A stretch of DNA of 64,000 nucleotides from Afipia sp. P52-10 (GCF_000516555.1 NZ_AZSJ01000003.1:2811619-2875618), one strand, 5' to 3'. Counted from the first letter of the stretch, positions 26,544 to 38,728 are shown. Translations and numbers: made by a program. Notes: generated by a model not told the origin, from the sequence alone.

Positions 26544-28270
26544 GCTTGTCACCAGTGCAGCCCGCCGAACCATGGCGGCAGCGGCTGATCCGCACGCTGC
26601 TCTACGGCAAGAACGTCGATCGTCACGTCAAGGCCCGCGCCCGTGTCGGCTTCGCGATCCTCGCATTCGTCAGTGTCTATGCGGTCATCGCCGGCAAGCT
26701 TGTGCTGTTCGGCATCACGTCAGAGAGCAACGAGGCGAGCCGGCGGGCCGCTCAGGATGCGACTGCCACGGCGCGCCCGGATATCCTCGACCGCAACGGC
26801 ACCATCCTTGCGACCGACGTCAAGGCGTCGTCGCTGTTCGGCGAGCCGCGCCGACTGGTTGACCGTGACGAGGCGGTCGAACTGCTCACCGGTGCGCTGC
26901 CTGACCTCGATGCGGCAGAGGTGCGCCAGCGCCTCGGGACCCGCAAGGGCTTCGTCTGGCTGAAGCGGGAGATTACGTCCGCGCAGGAGCGTCAGATCCA
27001 CCGACTGGGCATTCCCGGCATCGGCTTCCTGCGCGAGAACAAGCGGGTCTATCCTTCCGGTCCGGTCGTGTCGCATCTGATCGGGCATGTGAACATCGAC
27101 AACCAGGGCATTGCCGGCATCGAGAAGTGGCTCGACAGCAACGGCCTTGCCGATCTGCACATGGCGGGCTTCGCCAACGACCGCCAGCAGGAGCCGGTGG
27201 AGCTTGCGGTCGATCTGCGCGTCGAACACGCGCTGCGCGACGAGCTGTTGAAGGCGAAGGAGAAGTACAAGGCGAAAGCGGCGGCCGGACTTGTCTCCAA
27301 CGTGCAGACCGGCGAGATCGTCGCGATGGTTTCGGTGCCCGACTACGATCCGAACAATCCACGCGAAGCCAACGACCCGACCCGCATCAACCGCCTGACG
27401 ACGGGCGTGTTCGAGATGGGATCGACGTTCAAGTCGCTGACGCTGGCGATGGCGTTGGATTCCGGCAAGGCCACGATCAACACGCTCTACGATGCGCGCG
27501 GTCCATTGCGTTACGGCCGCTTCAACATCCGCGACACCCATCCGATGGGACGAGCGATCACGCTCGCGGAGGTGTTCACCTATTCGTCGAACATTGGCGC
27601 TGCGCGGATCGCGCTGTCGCAAGGGGTCGAGGCGCATAAGGCGTTTCTGAAGAAGCTCGGCCAGCTTGATCGGCTGCGCACGGAATTGCCGGAGAGCGCC
27701 CAGCCGATCGTGCCGAAGCGCTGGGGCGAACTGAACACCGTGACCATCTCGTTCGGCCATGGTCTGTCGGTGGCGCCGCTGCAGGCGGTGATGGGCATCA
27801 ACGCGCTGGTGAACGGGGGCTATCTCATCCCGCCGACGTTCCTGAAGCGCAGCAAAGCGGAGGCGATGAAGCTCGCGACGCAGGTCGTGAAGCCCGAGAC
27901 CAGCCAGAAGATGCGCTATCTGATGCGGCTGAATGCCGAGATCGGCACGGCCAAGAAGGCTGAGGTGCCCGGCTACTATATCGGTGGCAAGACCGGTACC
28001 TCCGAAAAGGTGGTCAACGGTCGCTATATGCGCAAGCAGGTGCTCAATTCGTTCACAGCGATCCTGCCGTCCGATAATCCGAAGTATCAGCTTTTGATCA
28101 TGCTGGACGAGCCGCAGCCGCTGAAGGAAACCTTCGGCTTCATCACCTCGGGTTGGAATACCGTGCCGACCGGAGGCAAGGTGATCGCGCGGATCGCGCC
28201 CTTGCTCGGAATCGAGCCCCGTTTCGATTTGCCGCCGTCCGACCGCCTTATTCTTGCAGCAACAAGGTAA
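26540..28270 (+). CDS. ftsI: Septal peptidoglycan transpeptidase FtsI (PBP3)
   Basis: A 576-residue class B penicillin-binding protein that cross-links septal peptidoglycan. It has one N-terminal membrane helix (about residues 33-52), a PBP dimerisation domain and the transpeptidase domain with all three motifs: STFK (S295 nucleophile), SSN (349-351) and KTG (484-486). Start is ATG at 26540, overlapping ftsL by 4 bp. It pairs with FtsW, encoded further down the cluster. Confidence 0.95.
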   Translation: MSLSPVQPAEPWRQRLIRTLLYGKNVDRHVKARARVGFAILAFVSVYAVIAGKLVLFGITSESNEASRRAAQDATATARPDILDRNGTILATDVKASSLFGEPRRLVDRDEAVELLTGALPDLDAAEVRQRLGTRKGFVWLKREITSAQERQIHRLGIPGIGFLRENKRVYPSGPVVSHLIGHVNIDNQGIAGIEKWLDSNGLADLHMAGFANDRQQEPVELAVDLRVEHALRDELLKAKEKYKAKAAAGLVSNVQTGEIVAMVSVPDYDPNNPREANDPTRINRLTTGVFEMGSTFKSLTLAMALDSGKATINTLYDARGPLRYGRFNIRDTHPMGRAITLAEVFTYSSNIGAARIALSQGVEAHKAFLKKLGQLDRLRTELPESAQPIVPKRWGELNTVTISFGHGLSVAPLQAVMGINALVNGGYLIPPTFLKRSKAEAMKLATQVVKPETSQKMRYLMRLNAEIGTAKKAEVPGYYIGGKTGTSEKVVNGRYMRKQVLNSFTAILPSDNPKYQLLIMLDEPQPLKETFGFITSGWNTVPTGGKVIARIAPLLGIEPRFDLPPSDRLILAATR

Positions 28271-28362
28271 GCGGTCTAAGGCGCAGAATGCGCTGGCATG
28301 TCGCTGGCCCCGGCTTTTTGGGGCTTGGCGATCGTGCCGAAAATGTACCGTCGGATGACAGA

Positions 28363-29817
28363 ATGAAGCTACGCGATCTTCTTGGCAGTGACGCTGCGCC
28401 CGATCGGGCGGCGGGGGAGATCGCCGTTTCTGGCCTGTCTGTCGATAGTCGCCAGGTGGCGCCGGGGCAGGTGTTCTTCGCGCTCGCCGGGGCCAAGACG
28501 GACGGTACGAAGTTCATTGACCAGGCGATCGGCAAGGGTGCCGTCGCTATTGTCGGCGAGCACGCGCCGGACCACCCGCTCGCGGTGCCGTTCGTGCCGA
28601 CAGCGAATGCCAGGCGAACGCTGGCCTTGTCCGCCGCACGTTTCTTCCCGCGGCAGCCGACGACGATTGCCGCCGTCACCGGCACCAGCGGCAAGACGTC
28701 GGTCGCCGTGTTCACCCGTCAGATTTGGGCCGGGCAAGGTCTGGCGGCGGCGAGCGTCGGCACCATCGGTCTCGTTTCGCCGAAACGCACGGTCTATGGC
28801 TCGCTGACGACGCCTGACCCGATCTCACTGCATCGGACGCTCGACGACATTGCCACCGAAGGTGTGACGCACCTTGCGTTTGAGGCATCCTCGCACGGGC
28901 TTGATCAGCACCGGCTGGATGGCGTGCGCGTCGATGCCGGTGCCTTCACCAATCTGTCGCGCGATCACATGGATTATCATCCGACCGTCGCGCACTACCT
29001 CGGCGCCAAGCTGCGGCTGTTCACCGATCTGGTGAGGGCGAACGGCGCCGCAGTGATCGTCGCTGATCACGATCATTCCGGGGCGGTGATCGCCGCCGCG
29101 CGCAAGCGCGGCTTGCGCCTGATCACGGTCGGTCGCAACGCCGACGCTGCGGGCATTCGCGTGCTCGATGTGGCGATCGATGGCTTCGGCCAAATCATGA
29201 CGATCGAACATCAGGGCAGGCGGCTGCGGCTGCGCCTGCCGCTGGTCGGCGAGTATCAGGTCGAGAATGCGCTGGTATCGGCAGGACTAGCGATTGGCAC
29301 CGGGACCGATCCTCATGCAGCGTTTGCGGCGCTGGAGACGCTGGAAGGCGCGAAGGGGCGCCTCGAACTCGTCGGCGAGAAGAACGGTGCGGCGGTCTTC
29401 GTTGATTATGCGCACAAGCCGGATGCGCTGGAGAAGGTGCTGCAGGCAATGCGGCCGTATGCCCGGCGCAAGCTGGTGGTCGTGTTCGGAGCCGGCGGCG
29501 ATCGCGACGCGGGCAAACGCGCTGTGATGGGCGAGATCGCCGTGAAGCGCGCCGACATTGTGATCGTCACCGACGACAATCCCCGCAGTGAGGACCCCGC
29601 GCTCATTCGCGCCGCGATCATGGCGGCAGCACCGGGGGCTCGCGAGATCGGCGATCGCGCCGAGGCGATCCGGACTGCGATTGCGGAATTGCAGCCGGGC
29701 GATGCGCTGGTCATCGCCGGCAAGGGCCATGAAACAGGACAGATCATCGGCGATACAACGTTGCCGTTCAGTGATCACGAATCCGCGCAAGCGGCATTGA
29801 AGGAGGTTGCGGCATGA
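28363..29817 (+). CDS. murE: UDP-MurNAc-tripeptide synthetase MurE (meso-DAP adding)
   Basis: A 484-residue Mur ligase adding meso-diaminopimelate to UDP-MurNAc-L-Ala-D-Glu. The ATP P-loop TGTSGKTS, the LAFEASSHGLDQHRL centre and the DNPR motif (VTDDNPRSEDP) are present; DNPR indicates meso-DAP rather than lysine. Start is ATG at 28363; the frame is open upstream into ftsI but lacks conserved residues. A 92-bp gap separates it from ftsI, and murF overlaps its stop by ATGA. Confidence 0.95.
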   Translation: MKLRDLLGSDAAPDRAAGEIAVSGLSVDSRQVAPGQVFFALAGAKTDGTKFIDQAIGKGAVAIVGEHAPDHPLAVPFVPTANARRTLALSAARFFPRQPTTIAAVTGTSGKTSVAVFTRQIWAGQGLAAASVGTIGLVSPKRTVYGSLTTPDPISLHRTLDDIATEGVTHLAFEASSHGLDQHRLDGVRVDAGAFTNLSRDHMDYHPTVAHYLGAKLRLFTDLVRANGAAVIVADHDHSGAVIAAARKRGLRLITVGRNADAAGIRVLDVAIDGFGQIMTIEHQGRRLRLRLPLVGEYQVENALVSAGLAIGTGTDPHAAFAALETLEGAKGRLELVGEKNGAAVFVDYAHKPDALEKVLQAMRPYARRKLVVVFGAGGDRDAGKRAVMGEIAVKRADIVIVTDDNPRSEDPALIRAAIMAAAPGAREIGDRAEAIRTAIAELQPGDALVIAGKGHETGQIIGDTTLPFSDHESAQAALKEVAA

Positions 29818-31250
29818 GCGTGGCTTTGTGGACCGCAGAGGCCATGCGTGATGCCATGAAGGCCAAGGCGCGCGGGGCGCTACCTGAGTCCGTCGCCGGC
29901 CTCTCGATCGATAGCCGGACGGTGGCCAAGGAAGAGGCCTACTTCGCCATCAAGGGCGATGTTCACGACGGCCACGCCTTTGTCGAGGCCGCGCTGCGCA
30001 ACGGCGCGGCGCTGGCGGTGGTCGAAGAGGCGCAGGCGCACAAATTCGCCGAGACGCTGCCGTTGCTGATCGTGCCCGACGTGCTCGCGGGGCTCGCTGA
30101 CCTCGCTTGCGCCGCTCGCGCGCGGACACACGCGCAGGTGATCGCGGTGACAGGCTCGGTCGGCAAGACCTCGACCAAGGAAGCTTTGCGCTGCGTGCTG
30201 ATGGCACAAGGTCTCACCCATGCTTCGGCGGCGTCGTTCAACAACCATTGGGGCGTTCCGTTGTCGCTGGCGCGCTGTCCGGCCGAAGCCAAGTATGCGA
30301 TCTTTGAGATCGGCATGAATCATGCCGGCGAGATCACGCCGCTGGTGCAGATGGTGCGGCCGCATGTGGCGATCATCACCACGGTCGAGCCGGTGCATCT
30401 CGAATTCTTCGGTTCCGTCGAGGCGATTGCCGATGCCAAGGCGGAGATCTTCGCAGGCGTCGAGTCTGGCGGTGTTGCCGTGCTCAATCGCGATAACCCG
30501 CAGTTCGCACGCCTGTCGAAAGCGGCGAAGGCTGCCGGCATCACGCGGATCGTCTCGTTTGGCGAGAGCGAAGATGCAGAGGCGCGGCTGCTCGATGTCG
30601 CGCTGCATTCGGACTGTTCCGCGGTCCATGCCAGCGTCCTTGGTCACGATGTGACCTACAAACTTGGCGTTCCCGGTCGCCATATGGCGATCAACTCGCT
30701 TGCGGTGCTGGCGGCGTCTTCGCTCACGGGCGCCGACCTCGCGCGCAGTGCGCTTGCGCTGTCGCAGATGCAGGCGCCGGCCGGACGCGGCGTGCGCACG
30801 CATCTCGGCGTCGCCGGGGGACGTGCATTGCTGATCGACGAGAGCTACAATGCCAACCCGGCCTCGATGCGCGCCGCCATCAGCGTGCTCGGCAACGTGC
30901 AACTCGGCGAGCAGGGGCGGCGCGTCGCGATCCTGGGGGACATGCTGGAACTCGGCCCCGCTGGACCCGAGATGCATGCCCAGCTCGCGGAAGCGATTCG
31001 ATCGCATGCGGTCGATCTCGTTTTCTGTTGTGGTCCATTGATGCGTTCGTTGTGGGAAGCCCTTCCGTCGAACCGCCGGGGCGGCTATGCCGAGAGTTCA
31101 GCGGCGCTCGAATCGGATGTTGCCGCTGCCGTCCGCGCCGGAGATGCCTTGATGATCAAAGGCTCGCTCGGTTCGAAAATGAAATTGATCGTCGAGGCCT
31201 TGCAGCGGCGTTTTCCTGCGCCGGAAACGCTCGACGACATGGCCGTTTGA
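29814..31250 (+). CDS. murF: UDP-MurNAc-tripeptide D-Ala-D-Ala ligase MurF
   Basis: A 478-residue Mur ligase that adds D-Ala-D-Ala to make the complete pentapeptide precursor. Motifs: [15 protein letters not shown]-loop, [11 protein letters not shown], and [16 protein letters not shown]. Start overlaps murE by 4 bp. The Ddl product that supplies its substrate is encoded at 40.1 kb within the same cluster. Confidence 0.95.
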   Translation: MSVALWTAEAMRDAMKAKARGALPESVAGLSIDSRTVAKEEAYFAIKGDVHDGHAFVEAALRNGAALAVVEEAQAHKFAETLPLLIVPDVLAGLADLACAARARTHAQVIAVTGSVGKTSTKEALRCVLMAQGLTHASAASFNNHWGVPLSLARCPAEAKYAIFEIGMNHAGEITPLVQMVRPHVAIITTVEPVHLEFFGSVEAIADAKAEIFAGVESGGVAVLNRDNPQFARLSKAAKAAGITRIVSFGESEDAEARLLDVALHSDCSAVHASVLGHDVTYKLGVPGRHMAINSLAVLAASSLTGADLARSALALSQMQAPAGRGVRTHLGVAGGRALLIDESYNANPASMRAAISVLGNVQLGEQGRRVAILGDMLELGPAGPEMHAQLAEAIRSHAVDLVFCCGPLMRSLWEALPSNRRGGYAESSAALESDVAAAVRAGDALMIKGSLGSKMKLIVEALQRRFPAPETLDDMAV

Positions 31251-31260
31251 GGCAACAACG

Positions 31261-32346
31261 ATGCTTTATTGGCTGGTCGAGCTGTCCGGTTCGGTGCCCG
31301 CATTCAATGTCTTTCGCTACATCACGTTTCGCACCGGCGGCGCGGTGGTCACCGCGGCGCTGTTCGTTTTCATGTTCGGCCCCTGGATCATCGACCACCT
31401 GCGCCTTCGCCAGGGCAAGGGCCAGCCGATCCGAACGGATGGCCCGCAGTCGCACCTGATCTCGAAAAAGGGTACGCCCACCATGGGCGGGCTGATGATC
31501 CTATCGGGGCTGGTCGTTTCGACGTTGCTGTGGGCCAACCCGAGCAATCCCTACGTCTGGATCGTGCTTGCGGTCACGCTCGGGTTCGGCTTTGTCGGTT
31601 TCTATGATGACTACCTGAAGGTGACGAAGCAGACCCACGCCGGTTTCTCCGGCAAGACGCGGCTCGCGATCGAAGCGATCATCGCCGGTGCCGCCTGCTT
31701 TGCCATCATCTGGATCGGCCGTCCTGGGTCGGCGACCGTGCTGGCGCTGCCGTTTTTCAAGGACTTCGTCATCGACTTCGGCTGGTTCTTCCTGATCTTC
31801 GCGACCTTCATCGTCGTCGGCGCAGGCAACGCGGTCAATCTTACCGACGGCCTGGACGGTCTCGCCATCGTGCCGGTCATGATCGCCGCTGCGAGCTTCG
31901 GCATGATCGCCTACCTTGCCGGCAATGCTGTGTTCTCCGACTACCTGCAGATCCGCTACGTGCCGGGCACGGGCGAGCTCGCGGTGTTGTGCGGCGGCGT
32001 GCTTGGTGCGGGCCTCGGCTTCCTTTGGTTCAATGCGCCGCCGGCCTCGATCTTCATGGGCGACACAGGTTCGCTGGCGCTGGGCGGCATGCTCGGATCG
32101 ATCGCGGTCGCCACCAAGCACGAGATCGTGCTGGCGGTGATCGGCGGGCTATTCGTGCTGGAGGCGGTCTCGGTGATCGTGCAGGTGGCTTCCTTCAAGC
32201 TGACCGGCAAGCGCGTCTTCCGCATGGCGCCGATCCATCATCATTTCGAGCAGAAGGGCTGGACGGAGCCGCAGGTCGTAATCCGGTTCTGGATCATTTC
32301 GGTCGTCCTGGCGCTGGCCGGGCTGTCGACGCTGAAGCTCCGTTAA
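31261..32346 (+). CDS. mraY: Phospho-MurNAc-pentapeptide transferase MraY
   Basis: A 361-residue integral membrane enzyme with about ten helices that makes lipid I on undecaprenyl phosphate. Active-site segments are present: [20 protein letters not shown] (Asp pair), [25 protein letters not shown] and the [11 protein letters not shown] histidine loop. Start is ATG at 31261, 10 bp after murF. Length and order are normal for the cluster. Confidence 0.96.
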   Translation: MLYWLVELSGSVPAFNVFRYITFRTGGAVVTAALFVFMFGPWIIDHLRLRQGKGQPIRTDGPQSHLISKKGTPTMGGLMILSGLVVSTLLWANPSNPYVWIVLAVTLGFGFVGFYDDYLKVTKQTHAGFSGKTRLAIEAIIAGAACFAIIWIGRPGSATVLALPFFKDFVIDFGWFFLIFATFIVVGAGNAVNLTDGLDGLAIVPVMIAAASFGMIAYLAGNAVFSDYLQIRYVPGTGELAVLCGGVLGAGLGFLWFNAPPASIFMGDTGSLALGGMLGSIAVATKHEIVLAVIGGLFVLEAVSVIVQVASFKLTGKRVFRMAPIHHHFEQKGWTEPQVVIRFWIISVVLALAGLSTLKLR

Positions 32347-32426
32347 AGCATGATCTGTCCGCGCGACGCCCGGTTTCCCGGAACTGACCGCGCCGCATGC
32401 GGACAAGAACAACGAGTCCAACGACC

Positions 32427-33827
32427 ATGATCCCTGTAACCAGCTTTGCCGGCCAAACGGTTGCCGTGTTCGGCCTTGGCGGCTCGGGCCTTGCCAGTTG
32501 TCACGCCCTCAAGGCCGGCGGCGCAACGGTGATCGCCAGCGACGACAACGCGGAGGGCCTCGCTCAGGCGGCTGCCGCCGGGTTCACCACCGCGAACCTG
32601 CGCGAGGTGTCATGGGGGAATTTCGCGGCCCTGGTGCTGGCGCCTGGCGTGCCGCTGACGCACCCGGTTCCGCACTGGACGGTGCTTGCTGCGCAGCGCG
32701 CCGGTGTCCCCATCATCGGCGATATCGAACTGTTCTGCCTGGAGCGGAAGCGTCATGCGCCGGACGCGCCGTTCGTGGCGGTCACCGGCACCAACGGCAA
32801 GTCCACGACCACGGCGCTGGTTGCGCATTTGATGCGCGAGGCTGGTCACGACGTCCAGATGGGCGGCAACATCGGCACCGCCATCCTGTCGCTGGAGCCG
32901 CCGCGCAACGGCCGTGTGCATGTGATCGAGATGTCGTCCTACCAAATCGATCTCACGCCGTCGCTCGCCGCTTCGGTCGGAATCCTGCTCAACGTCACTG
33001 AGGATCATCTCGATCGTCACGGCACGCTGGCGCATTATGCCGCGGTGAAGGAGCGGCTGGTTGCCAACGTGCAGGCCAGCGGGGCGGCGATCATCGGTGT
33101 CGATGACAACTGGTGCTGCGCTGCTGCCGATCGTATCGAGCAGGCCGGCAAGCGCGTGGTCCGCGTCTCGGTGCGCCAGCCGTTGGCAGATGGGATCTAT
33201 GTCGAGCGCGACCAGATTGTGTCGAGCCAGGGGGGAGCGAAAACAGAGGTGGCGCGGATCGGCGGCATCGGCTCGCTGCGCGGCCTGCACAACGCACAGA
33301 ATGCCGCCTGTGCGGCGGCCGCAGCGCTAGCACTTGGCGTGACGGCCGCCGTTATCCAGAAAGGCCTGCGCAGCTTTCCGGGACTGGCGCACCGCATGGA
33401 ACAGGTCGGCCGGCGTGGCGGCGTGCTGTTCGTCAACGACTCCAAGGGCACCAACGCGGATGCGGCGGCGCGCGCGCTGTCGTCTTTCAATGACATCTTC
33501 TGGATCGCTGGCGGCAAGCCGAAGACTGGCGGCATCACCAGCTTGGCCGAGTTCTTCCCGCGCATCCGCAAAGCCTACCTGATCGGCGAGGCGGCGGAGG
33601 AATTCGCAAAGACTTTAGGGGCGCAGGTGCCTTACGAGATTTCGCAGACCCTCGACGCCGCGGTGCCGGCGGCTGCGCGCGATGCCGAGGCGGCGGGCCT
33701 GGCTGATCCCGTGGTGCTGCTGTCGCCCGCCTGTGCCTCGTTCGACCAGTACCGTAACTTCGAGATCCGCGGCACGCGTTTCCGCGACCTGGTGCTGGCG
33801 CTGCCGGGCGTCGCTCCCGTTAATTAG
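32427..33827 (+). CDS. murD: UDP-MurNAc-L-Ala D-glutamate ligase MurD
   Basis: A 466-residue Mur ligase adding D-Glu. The N-terminal Rossmann motif [14 protein letters not shown], the ATP loop [14 protein letters not shown] and [18 protein letters not shown] and [13 protein letters not shown] motifs are intact. ATG at 32427 gives the normal family start; an in-frame ATG at 32397 would add ten residues. It follows mraY after an 80-bp gap and precedes ftsW. Confidence 0.95.
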   Translation: MIPVTSFAGQTVAVFGLGGSGLASCHALKAGGATVIASDDNAEGLAQAAAAGFTTANLREVSWGNFAALVLAPGVPLTHPVPHWTVLAAQRAGVPIIGDIELFCLERKRHAPDAPFVAVTGTNGKSTTTALVAHLMREAGHDVQMGGNIGTAILSLEPPRNGRVHVIEMSSYQIDLTPSLAASVGILLNVTEDHLDRHGTLAHYAAVKERLVANVQASGAAIIGVDDNWCCAAADRIEQAGKRVVRVSVRQPLADGIYVERDQIVSSQGGAKTEVARIGGIGSLRGLHNAQNAACAAAAALALGVTAAVIQKGLRSFPGLAHRMEQVGRRGGVLFVNDSKGTNADAAARALSSFNDIFWIAGGKPKTGGITSLAEFFPRIRKAYLIGEAAEEFAKTLGAQVPYEISQTLDAAVPAAARDAEAAGLADPVVLLSPACASFDQYRNFEIRGTRFRDLVLALPGVAPVN

Positions 33828-33908
33828 CGTTTTCCGCAATAGCTTAACGGTCTGTAAACCACGATGAGGGACCACTAGAGGGACACTTTTCCCGCAGGAA
33901 GCTCTCGG

Positions 33909-35057
33909 ATGATCTCGCGCGACCGACGCACGCCTCTCAGTCAATGGTGGTGGACGGTTGACCGGCTGCTGCTGGCCGCGCTGACCACGCTGATCCTTGG
34001 CGGCATCATCCTGTCGCTGGCAGCAAGTCCGCCGGTCGCCACCCGCATCGGCCTCGATCCGTTCCACTTCTTCAACCGACATGTCATGTTCATCCTGCCG
34101 GCCTTCGCCGTGATGATCGGCGTGTCGTTCATGTCGCCGCGGCAGGTGCGCCGCTCGGCGGTGATCGTGTTTGGCATCAGCCTCGTGCTGTTGGCGGCGA
34201 CGCTGGTGTTCGGCGCCGAGGTCAAAGGATCGCGGCGTTGGATTTCGATCCTTGGCATCAGCATCCAGGCGTCCGAGTTCGCAAAGCCCGCCTTTACGGT
34301 CGTGGTCGCGTGGCTGTTCGCGGAATCCGCGCGGCGGCCGGAAATGCCGGCCACGTCATTCGCACTGGCGGCGCTGCTGGTCGTCGTCGCGCTGCTGGTG
34401 CTGGAGCCCGACTTCGGTCAGACCATGCTGATCCTGATGGTCTGGGGCTCATTGTTCTTCATGGCCGGCATGCGGATGATCTGGGTGCTGGGGCTTGCCG
34501 GGGCTGCGCTCGGCGGCCTGTTCAGTGCTTATCTGTTCGTGCCGCATGTCGCCCGCCGCATCAAGCGCTTCATGGACCCGTCATCGGGCGACACCTTTCA
34601 GGTGGACATGGCGACCGAGTCGTTCGCGCGCGGCGGCTGGTTTGGGCAGGGGCCGGGCGAGGGAACAGTCAAACGCATCTTGCCGGACAGCCATACCGAT
34701 TTCGTTTTCGCCGTTGCCGCGGAGGAGTTCGGTATCGTGCTGTGCCTGATCCTGCTCGCGCTGTTTGCCTTCATCGTGATCCGCTCGTTGCGGAACGCCT
34801 ATCGCACCGAAGACCTGTTCACGCGCTTTGCGACGTCCGGCCTGGCGATCCTGTTCGGCGTTCAGTCGGCCATCAACATGGCAGTGAACCTGCACCTGAT
34901 CCCAGCCAAGGGCATGACGCTGCCGTTCATTTCCTACGGTGGTTCGTCGATGATCTCACTCGCCTATGGCATGGGCATGCTGCTGGCGCTGACGCGGCAG
35001 CGGTCCGGCATCGAGCTTGAGGCGACCGGCGGCCATTTCGCGCGCAGCTATGCCTGA
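33909..35057 (+). CDS. ftsW: Septal peptidoglycan glycosyltransferase FtsW
   Basis: A 382-residue SEDS-family membrane protein with ten helices that polymerises lipid II at the septum together with FtsI. Hallmarks: GSRRWISILGISIQASEFAK, LVLEPDFGQ, the WFGQGPGEGTVKRILPDSHT loop with catalytic Asp region, and the C-terminal PFISYGGSSM. Start is ATG at 33909 after AGGAAG. The murG start lies 8 bp inside its end, so translation is probably coupled. Confidence 0.95.
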   Translation: MISRDRRTPLSQWWWTVDRLLLAALTTLILGGIILSLAASPPVATRIGLDPFHFFNRHVMFILPAFAVMIGVSFMSPRQVRRSAVIVFGISLVLLAATLVFGAEVKGSRRWISILGISIQASEFAKPAFTVVVAWLFAESARRPEMPATSFALAALLVVVALLVLEPDFGQTMLILMVWGSLFFMAGMRMIWVLGLAGAALGGLFSAYLFVPHVARRIKRFMDPSSGDTFQVDMATESFARGGWFGQGPGEGTVKRILPDSHTDFVFAVAAEEFGIVLCLILLALFAFIVIRSLRNAYRTEDLFTRFATSGLAILFGVQSAINMAVNLHLIPAKGMTLPFISYGGSSMISLAYGMGMLLALTRQRSGIELEATGGHFARSYA

Positions 35058-36159
35058 GACCGCACCCCTCATCCTGTTGGCCGCCGGCGGTACCGGCGGC
35101 CATCTGTTTCCTGCCGAAGCGCTTGGATCCGTGCTGATGCAGCGCGGCTATCGCGTGCGTCTGGTGACGGACGAACGGGCCGTGCGCTACAGCGGCCTGT
35201 TCTCGGAAGGGATGCTCGACGTCGTGCCGAGCGAAACGGTGCGCGGAAAGAATCCACTCGCGCTGGCCCGCACCGGCTTCATGCTGGCGAAGGGGACGTT
35301 GATCGCGCTCGGTCTCGTGCGTCGGCTGAAGCCCGCGGCGATGATCGGCTTCGGCGGTTATCCGACGCTGCCGCCGCTGATCGCCGCGCGGATGATGCGG
35401 GTGCCGACGCTCATTCACGAAGCCAATGCCGTGCTTGGCCGGGCCAACCGCTTCCTCGCCACTCGTGTCGATGCCATCGCCACCTCGCTGCCCGGCGTGT
35501 TCGATCGTGATCCCGCGCTCGCCGGCAAGAGCATGCTGACCGGCACGCCGCTGCGACCGGCGGTGCTGGCGGCTGCTGCCGTCGCCTACGACGCGCCGCA
35601 GGTGAACGGGCCGCTGCGGCTGCTGGTGGTCGGCGGCAGTCAGGGCGCGCGCATCATGGCGGATGTCGTACCTCCGGCGATCGAGCGGCTCGAACCGTCG
35701 CTCTGGAGCAGGCTCAAGCTGGTGCAGCAGGTGCGCGAAGAGGATATGGTGCGCGTGCGTGAGGTCTATGCGCGTTTGAAGATCGAGGCCGAGCTTGCGC
35801 CATTCTTCGCGGATCTGCCGCAGCGGCTGGCGACGAGCCATCTCGTGGTCTCGCGTTCGGGCGCAGGAACCGTGGCCGAACTCGCCGCCGTCGGCCGGCC
35901 CTCGATCCTGGTGCCCCTGCCGGGTTCGATCGATCAGGACCAGTTCGCCAATGCCGGTGTGTTGATGCAGGTGGGCGGTGCGATCCGCATTCCGCAGCCC
36001 GAATTCACGCCGGACCGGCTCGCGACGGAGATGTCGGCACTGGCTGCGGAACCTGCGCGCCTGGCTGCGATGGCACAGGGCGCGCGCGGCGCAGGCACGC
36101 TGGACGCCGCCGAGCGGCTCGCCGATTTGCTGACGAAAGTGGCGGGATTGAGGGCCTGA
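35050..36159 (+). CDS. murG: Lipid II synthase MurG (GlcNAc transferase)
   Basis: A 369-residue GT28 enzyme on the inner face of the membrane that adds GlcNAc to lipid I. Motifs: AAGGTGGHLFPAEAL glycine loop, MIGFGGYPTLPPLIAA, LVVGGSQGARI and the UDP-sugar site SRSGAGTVAEL. ATG at 35050 overlaps ftsW by 8 bp; an upstream ATG at 35017 is less likely. A 176-bp gap without genes separates it from murC. Confidence 0.95.
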   Translation: MPETAPLILLAAGGTGGHLFPAEALGSVLMQRGYRVRLVTDERAVRYSGLFSEGMLDVVPSETVRGKNPLALARTGFMLAKGTLIALGLVRRLKPAAMIGFGGYPTLPPLIAARMMRVPTLIHEANAVLGRANRFLATRVDAIATSLPGVFDRDPALAGKSMLTGTPLRPAVLAAAAVAYDAPQVNGPLRLLVVGGSQGARIMADVVPPAIERLEPSLWSRLKLVQQVREEDMVRVREVYARLKIEAELAPFFADLPQRLATSHLVVSRSGAGTVAELAAVGRPSILVPLPGSIDQDQFANAGVLMQVGGAIRIPQPEFTPDRLATEMSALAAEPARLAAMAQGARGAGTLDAAERLADLLTKVAGLRA

Positions 36160-36335
36160 TTGGCCCGCCACAGGTCCCGGGTTCGACGCGGATCGAGCGC
36201 GGATATGCGCAAGTTTTGGCTTGTCATGGACGGCGAAAGCGGGGCATCCAGTATGTTCAAATCGCCTGTTGAATCGCAGGCCTGCCTGCGATGCCGCGTC
36301 GGGTTTTCCCCGTTAGCCTTGGAGATTGAAACCTC

Positions 36336-37739
36336 ATGAGACTGCCGAGCCAGATCGGTCCCATCCATTTCGTCGGCATCGGCGGCATCGGCATGAGCGG
36401 CATCGCCGAAGTGCTCGTCAATCTCGGTTACACCGTGCAAGGCTCCGACGTTGCCGAAAGCGCCAACGTCAAGCGGCTGCGTGACAAAGCTATCATTGTG
36501 ACGGTCGGTCACAAGGCTGAGAACATCGCCGGCGCCGATGTCGTCGTGGTGTCGTCGGCGATCAAACGCGACAATCCGGAATTGATGGCGGCGCGCGCGC
36601 AGCGCATTCCGGTCGTGCGCCGCGCGGAGATGCTTGCGGAGCTGATGCGGCTGAAGAGCTGCGTGGCGATTGCCGGCACCCACGGCAAGACGACGACCAC
36701 CTCGATGGTCGCGACCCTGCTCGATGCGGGCAATCTCGATCCGACCGTGATCAACGGCGGCATCATCAATGCCTACGGCACCAATGCGCGGCTCGGCGCA
36801 GGTGACTGGATGGTTGTCGAGGCCGACGAGAGCGACGGCACGTTCCTGAAGCTTCCCGCCGACGTCGCCATCGTCACCAACATCGATCCCGAGCATCTCG
36901 ATCATTTCAAAACCTTCGAGGCCGTGCAGGACGCGTTCCGCTCGTTCGTCGAAAGCGTGCCGTTCTATGGTTTCGCGGTGATGTGCATCGATCATCCGGT
37001 GGTGCAATCGCTGGTCGGCAAGATCGAGGATCGGCGCATCGTCACCTACGGCGTCAATCCGCAGGCCGATGTGCGGCTGGTCGATCTCACCGCCGAGAAC
37101 GGCGGCTCCAGGTTCACGGTTGTCTTCCGCGATCGGATCAGCGGTGCCACCCACGAGATCGCCGATCTCGTGTTGCCGATGCCGGGTCGTCACAACGCGT
37201 CGAACGCGACGGCGGCAATCGCCGTTGCCCGCGAACTCGGCATTCCCGATGAGGCGATCCGCAAGGCGCTGGCGGGCTTTGGCGGCGTCAAACGCCGCTT
37301 CACCCGCACCGGCGAGTGGAAGGGCGTGGCCATCATCGACGACTATGGTCATCACCCGGTGGAAATCGCAGCGGTGCTGAAGGCCGCACGTGACTCGGCG
37401 AAGGGAAAGGTGATCGCGGTGGTGCAGCCGCATCGCTACACGCGTCTGCAGTCGCTGTTCGAGGAGTTCTGCACCTGCTTCAACGACGCCGATGCGGTGG
37501 TGGTCGCCGACGTCTATCCGGCCGGTGAGGCGCCGATTCCGGGGATCGATCGTGACAGCTTCGTGCTGGGCCTGCGTGCGCACGGCCATCGCGAGGTGAT
37601 CCCGCTGCCTGCCGCGTCGCAGCTCGCCGGCATCGTCGCCGGCCTCGCCAAGAAAGGCGACTATGTCGTCTGTCTCGGCGCCGGCAACATCACGCAGTGG
37701 GCTTACGCCCTGCCGGATGAGTTGAAGGCGTTCGGATGA
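36336..37739 (+). CDS. murC: UDP-MurNAc L-alanine ligase MurC
   Basis: A 467-residue Mur ligase that starts the stem peptide. Evidence: N-terminal [19 protein letters not shown]-loop [35 protein letters not shown] and the C-terminal [10 protein letters not shown]. Start is ATG at 36336. murB follows after 35 bp. Confidence 0.96.
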   Translation: MRLPSQIGPIHFVGIGGIGMSGIAEVLVNLGYTVQGSDVAESANVKRLRDKAIIVTVGHKAENIAGADVVVVSSAIKRDNPELMAARAQRIPVVRRAEMLAELMRLKSCVAIAGTHGKTTTTSMVATLLDAGNLDPTVINGGIINAYGTNARLGAGDWMVVEADESDGTFLKLPADVAIVTNIDPEHLDHFKTFEAVQDAFRSFVESVPFYGFAVMCIDHPVVQSLVGKIEDRRIVTYGVNPQADVRLVDLTAENGGSRFTVVFRDRISGATHEIADLVLPMPGRHNASNATAAIAVARELGIPDEAIRKALAGFGGVKRRFTRTGEWKGVAIIDDYGHHPVEIAAVLKAARDSAKGKVIAVVQPHRYTRLQSLFEEFCTCFNDADAVVVADVYPAGEAPIPGIDRDSFVLGLRAHGHREVIPLPAASQLAGIVAGLAKKGDYVVCLGAGNITQWAYALPDELKAFG

Positions 37740-37774
37740 GTCAGCTGGGGTCGGCCGAGAGGCCATGACAAGTA

Positions 37775-38701
37775 ATGACATCGACATTTCCCGACATCAC
37801 CCCCGAGTTGAAAGCCGCGATGCCGGAGCTGCGCGGTCGGCTCGGCGCCAACCAGGAGATGGCGCCGCTGACCTGGTTTCGTGTCGGTGGTCCGGCGCAG
37901 GTGTTGTTCACGCCGGCCGACGAGGACGATCTCGCTTACTTCCTGACTCGGCTGCCAGCCGACATCCCGGTCTATCCGGTCGGTGTCGGTTCGAACTTGA
38001 TCGTACGCGATGGCGGCGTACCGGGCGTGATCATCCGCCTGTCGCCACGCGGCTTCGGTGAAGCCATCGGAGACGGAGACACCGTGCGCGCAGGTGCTGC
38101 GGCCCTCGACAAGCGTGTGGCGGAGGCGGCGGCTGCGGCGAACATCACCGGGTTGGAGTTCTACTTCGGCATTCCAGGATCGATCGGCGGCGCGCTGCGG
38201 ATGAATGCGGGCGCCAATGGTGGCGAGACCAAGGACGTGCTGATCGAGGCGAGGGGCGTGACGCGCAACGGCGAGAAGCGCGTGTTCTCCAGCGCCGACA
38301 TGAAGTTCGTGTATCGCAACTCCGGCGTCGAGGACGGCGTGATCTTCACCGGCGCCCTCTACCGTGGCCGCAACGCTGACGCGGAATCGATCCGCGCGCG
38401 CATGAACGAGGTGCAGCAGCATCGCGAAACGGCGCAGCCGATCCGCGAGAAGACTGGCGGATCGACGTTCAAGAATCCGCCCGGTCACAGCGCCTGGAAA
38501 CTGATCGATGCCGCCGGGATGCGCGGCTTCCGCGTCGGCGGAGCCCAGGTCTCCGAGATGCACTGCAATTTCCTGATCAACACCGGCACTGCCTCGGGGC
38601 ACGATATCGAGACGCTGGGCGAAACGGTGCGGGCGCGGGTCAAGGCCAACTCCGGGGTGGAGTTGAACTGGGAAATCAAGCGCATCGGCGTGGCGCGATA
38701 G
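37775..38701 (+). CDS. murB: UDP-N-acetylenolpyruvoylglucosamine reductase MurB
   Basis: A 308-residue FAD enzyme reducing UDP-GlcNAc-enolpyruvate to UDP-MurNAc with NADPH. The FAD-binding [17 protein letters not shown] and [25 protein letters not shown] segments, and the C-terminal [13 protein letters not shown], identify the family. The catalytic Ser lies in GGSTFKNP. Start is ATG at 37775. It ends the first plus-strand block of the cluster, facing the convergent glycosyltransferase. Confidence 0.95.
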   Translation: MTSTFPDITPELKAAMPELRGRLGANQEMAPLTWFRVGGPAQVLFTPADEDDLAYFLTRLPADIPVYPVGVGSNLIVRDGGVPGVIIRLSPRGFGEAIGDGDTVRAGAAALDKRVAEAAAAANITGLEFYFGIPGSIGGALRMNAGANGGETKDVLIEARGVTRNGEKRVFSSADMKFVYRNSGVEDGVIFTGALYRGRNADAESIRARMNEVQQHRETAQPIREKTGGSTFKNPPGHSAWKLIDAAGMRGFRVGGAQVSEMHCNFLINTGTASGHDIETLGETVRARVKANSGVELNWEIKRIGVAR

Positions 38702-38728
38702 CCCGCGCTGACAACGCTACGCCAGGCC

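Noticed and set aside
36170..36235. GGGTTCGA T-loop-like sequence suggesting a tRNA
   Set aside because: No acceptor stem, anticodon arm or D-arm can be drawn around it.
35934..37787. 617-codon open frame on the minus strand
   Set aside because: It is antisense to murG and murC, whose motifs are clear; no motif is seen in the reverse frame.
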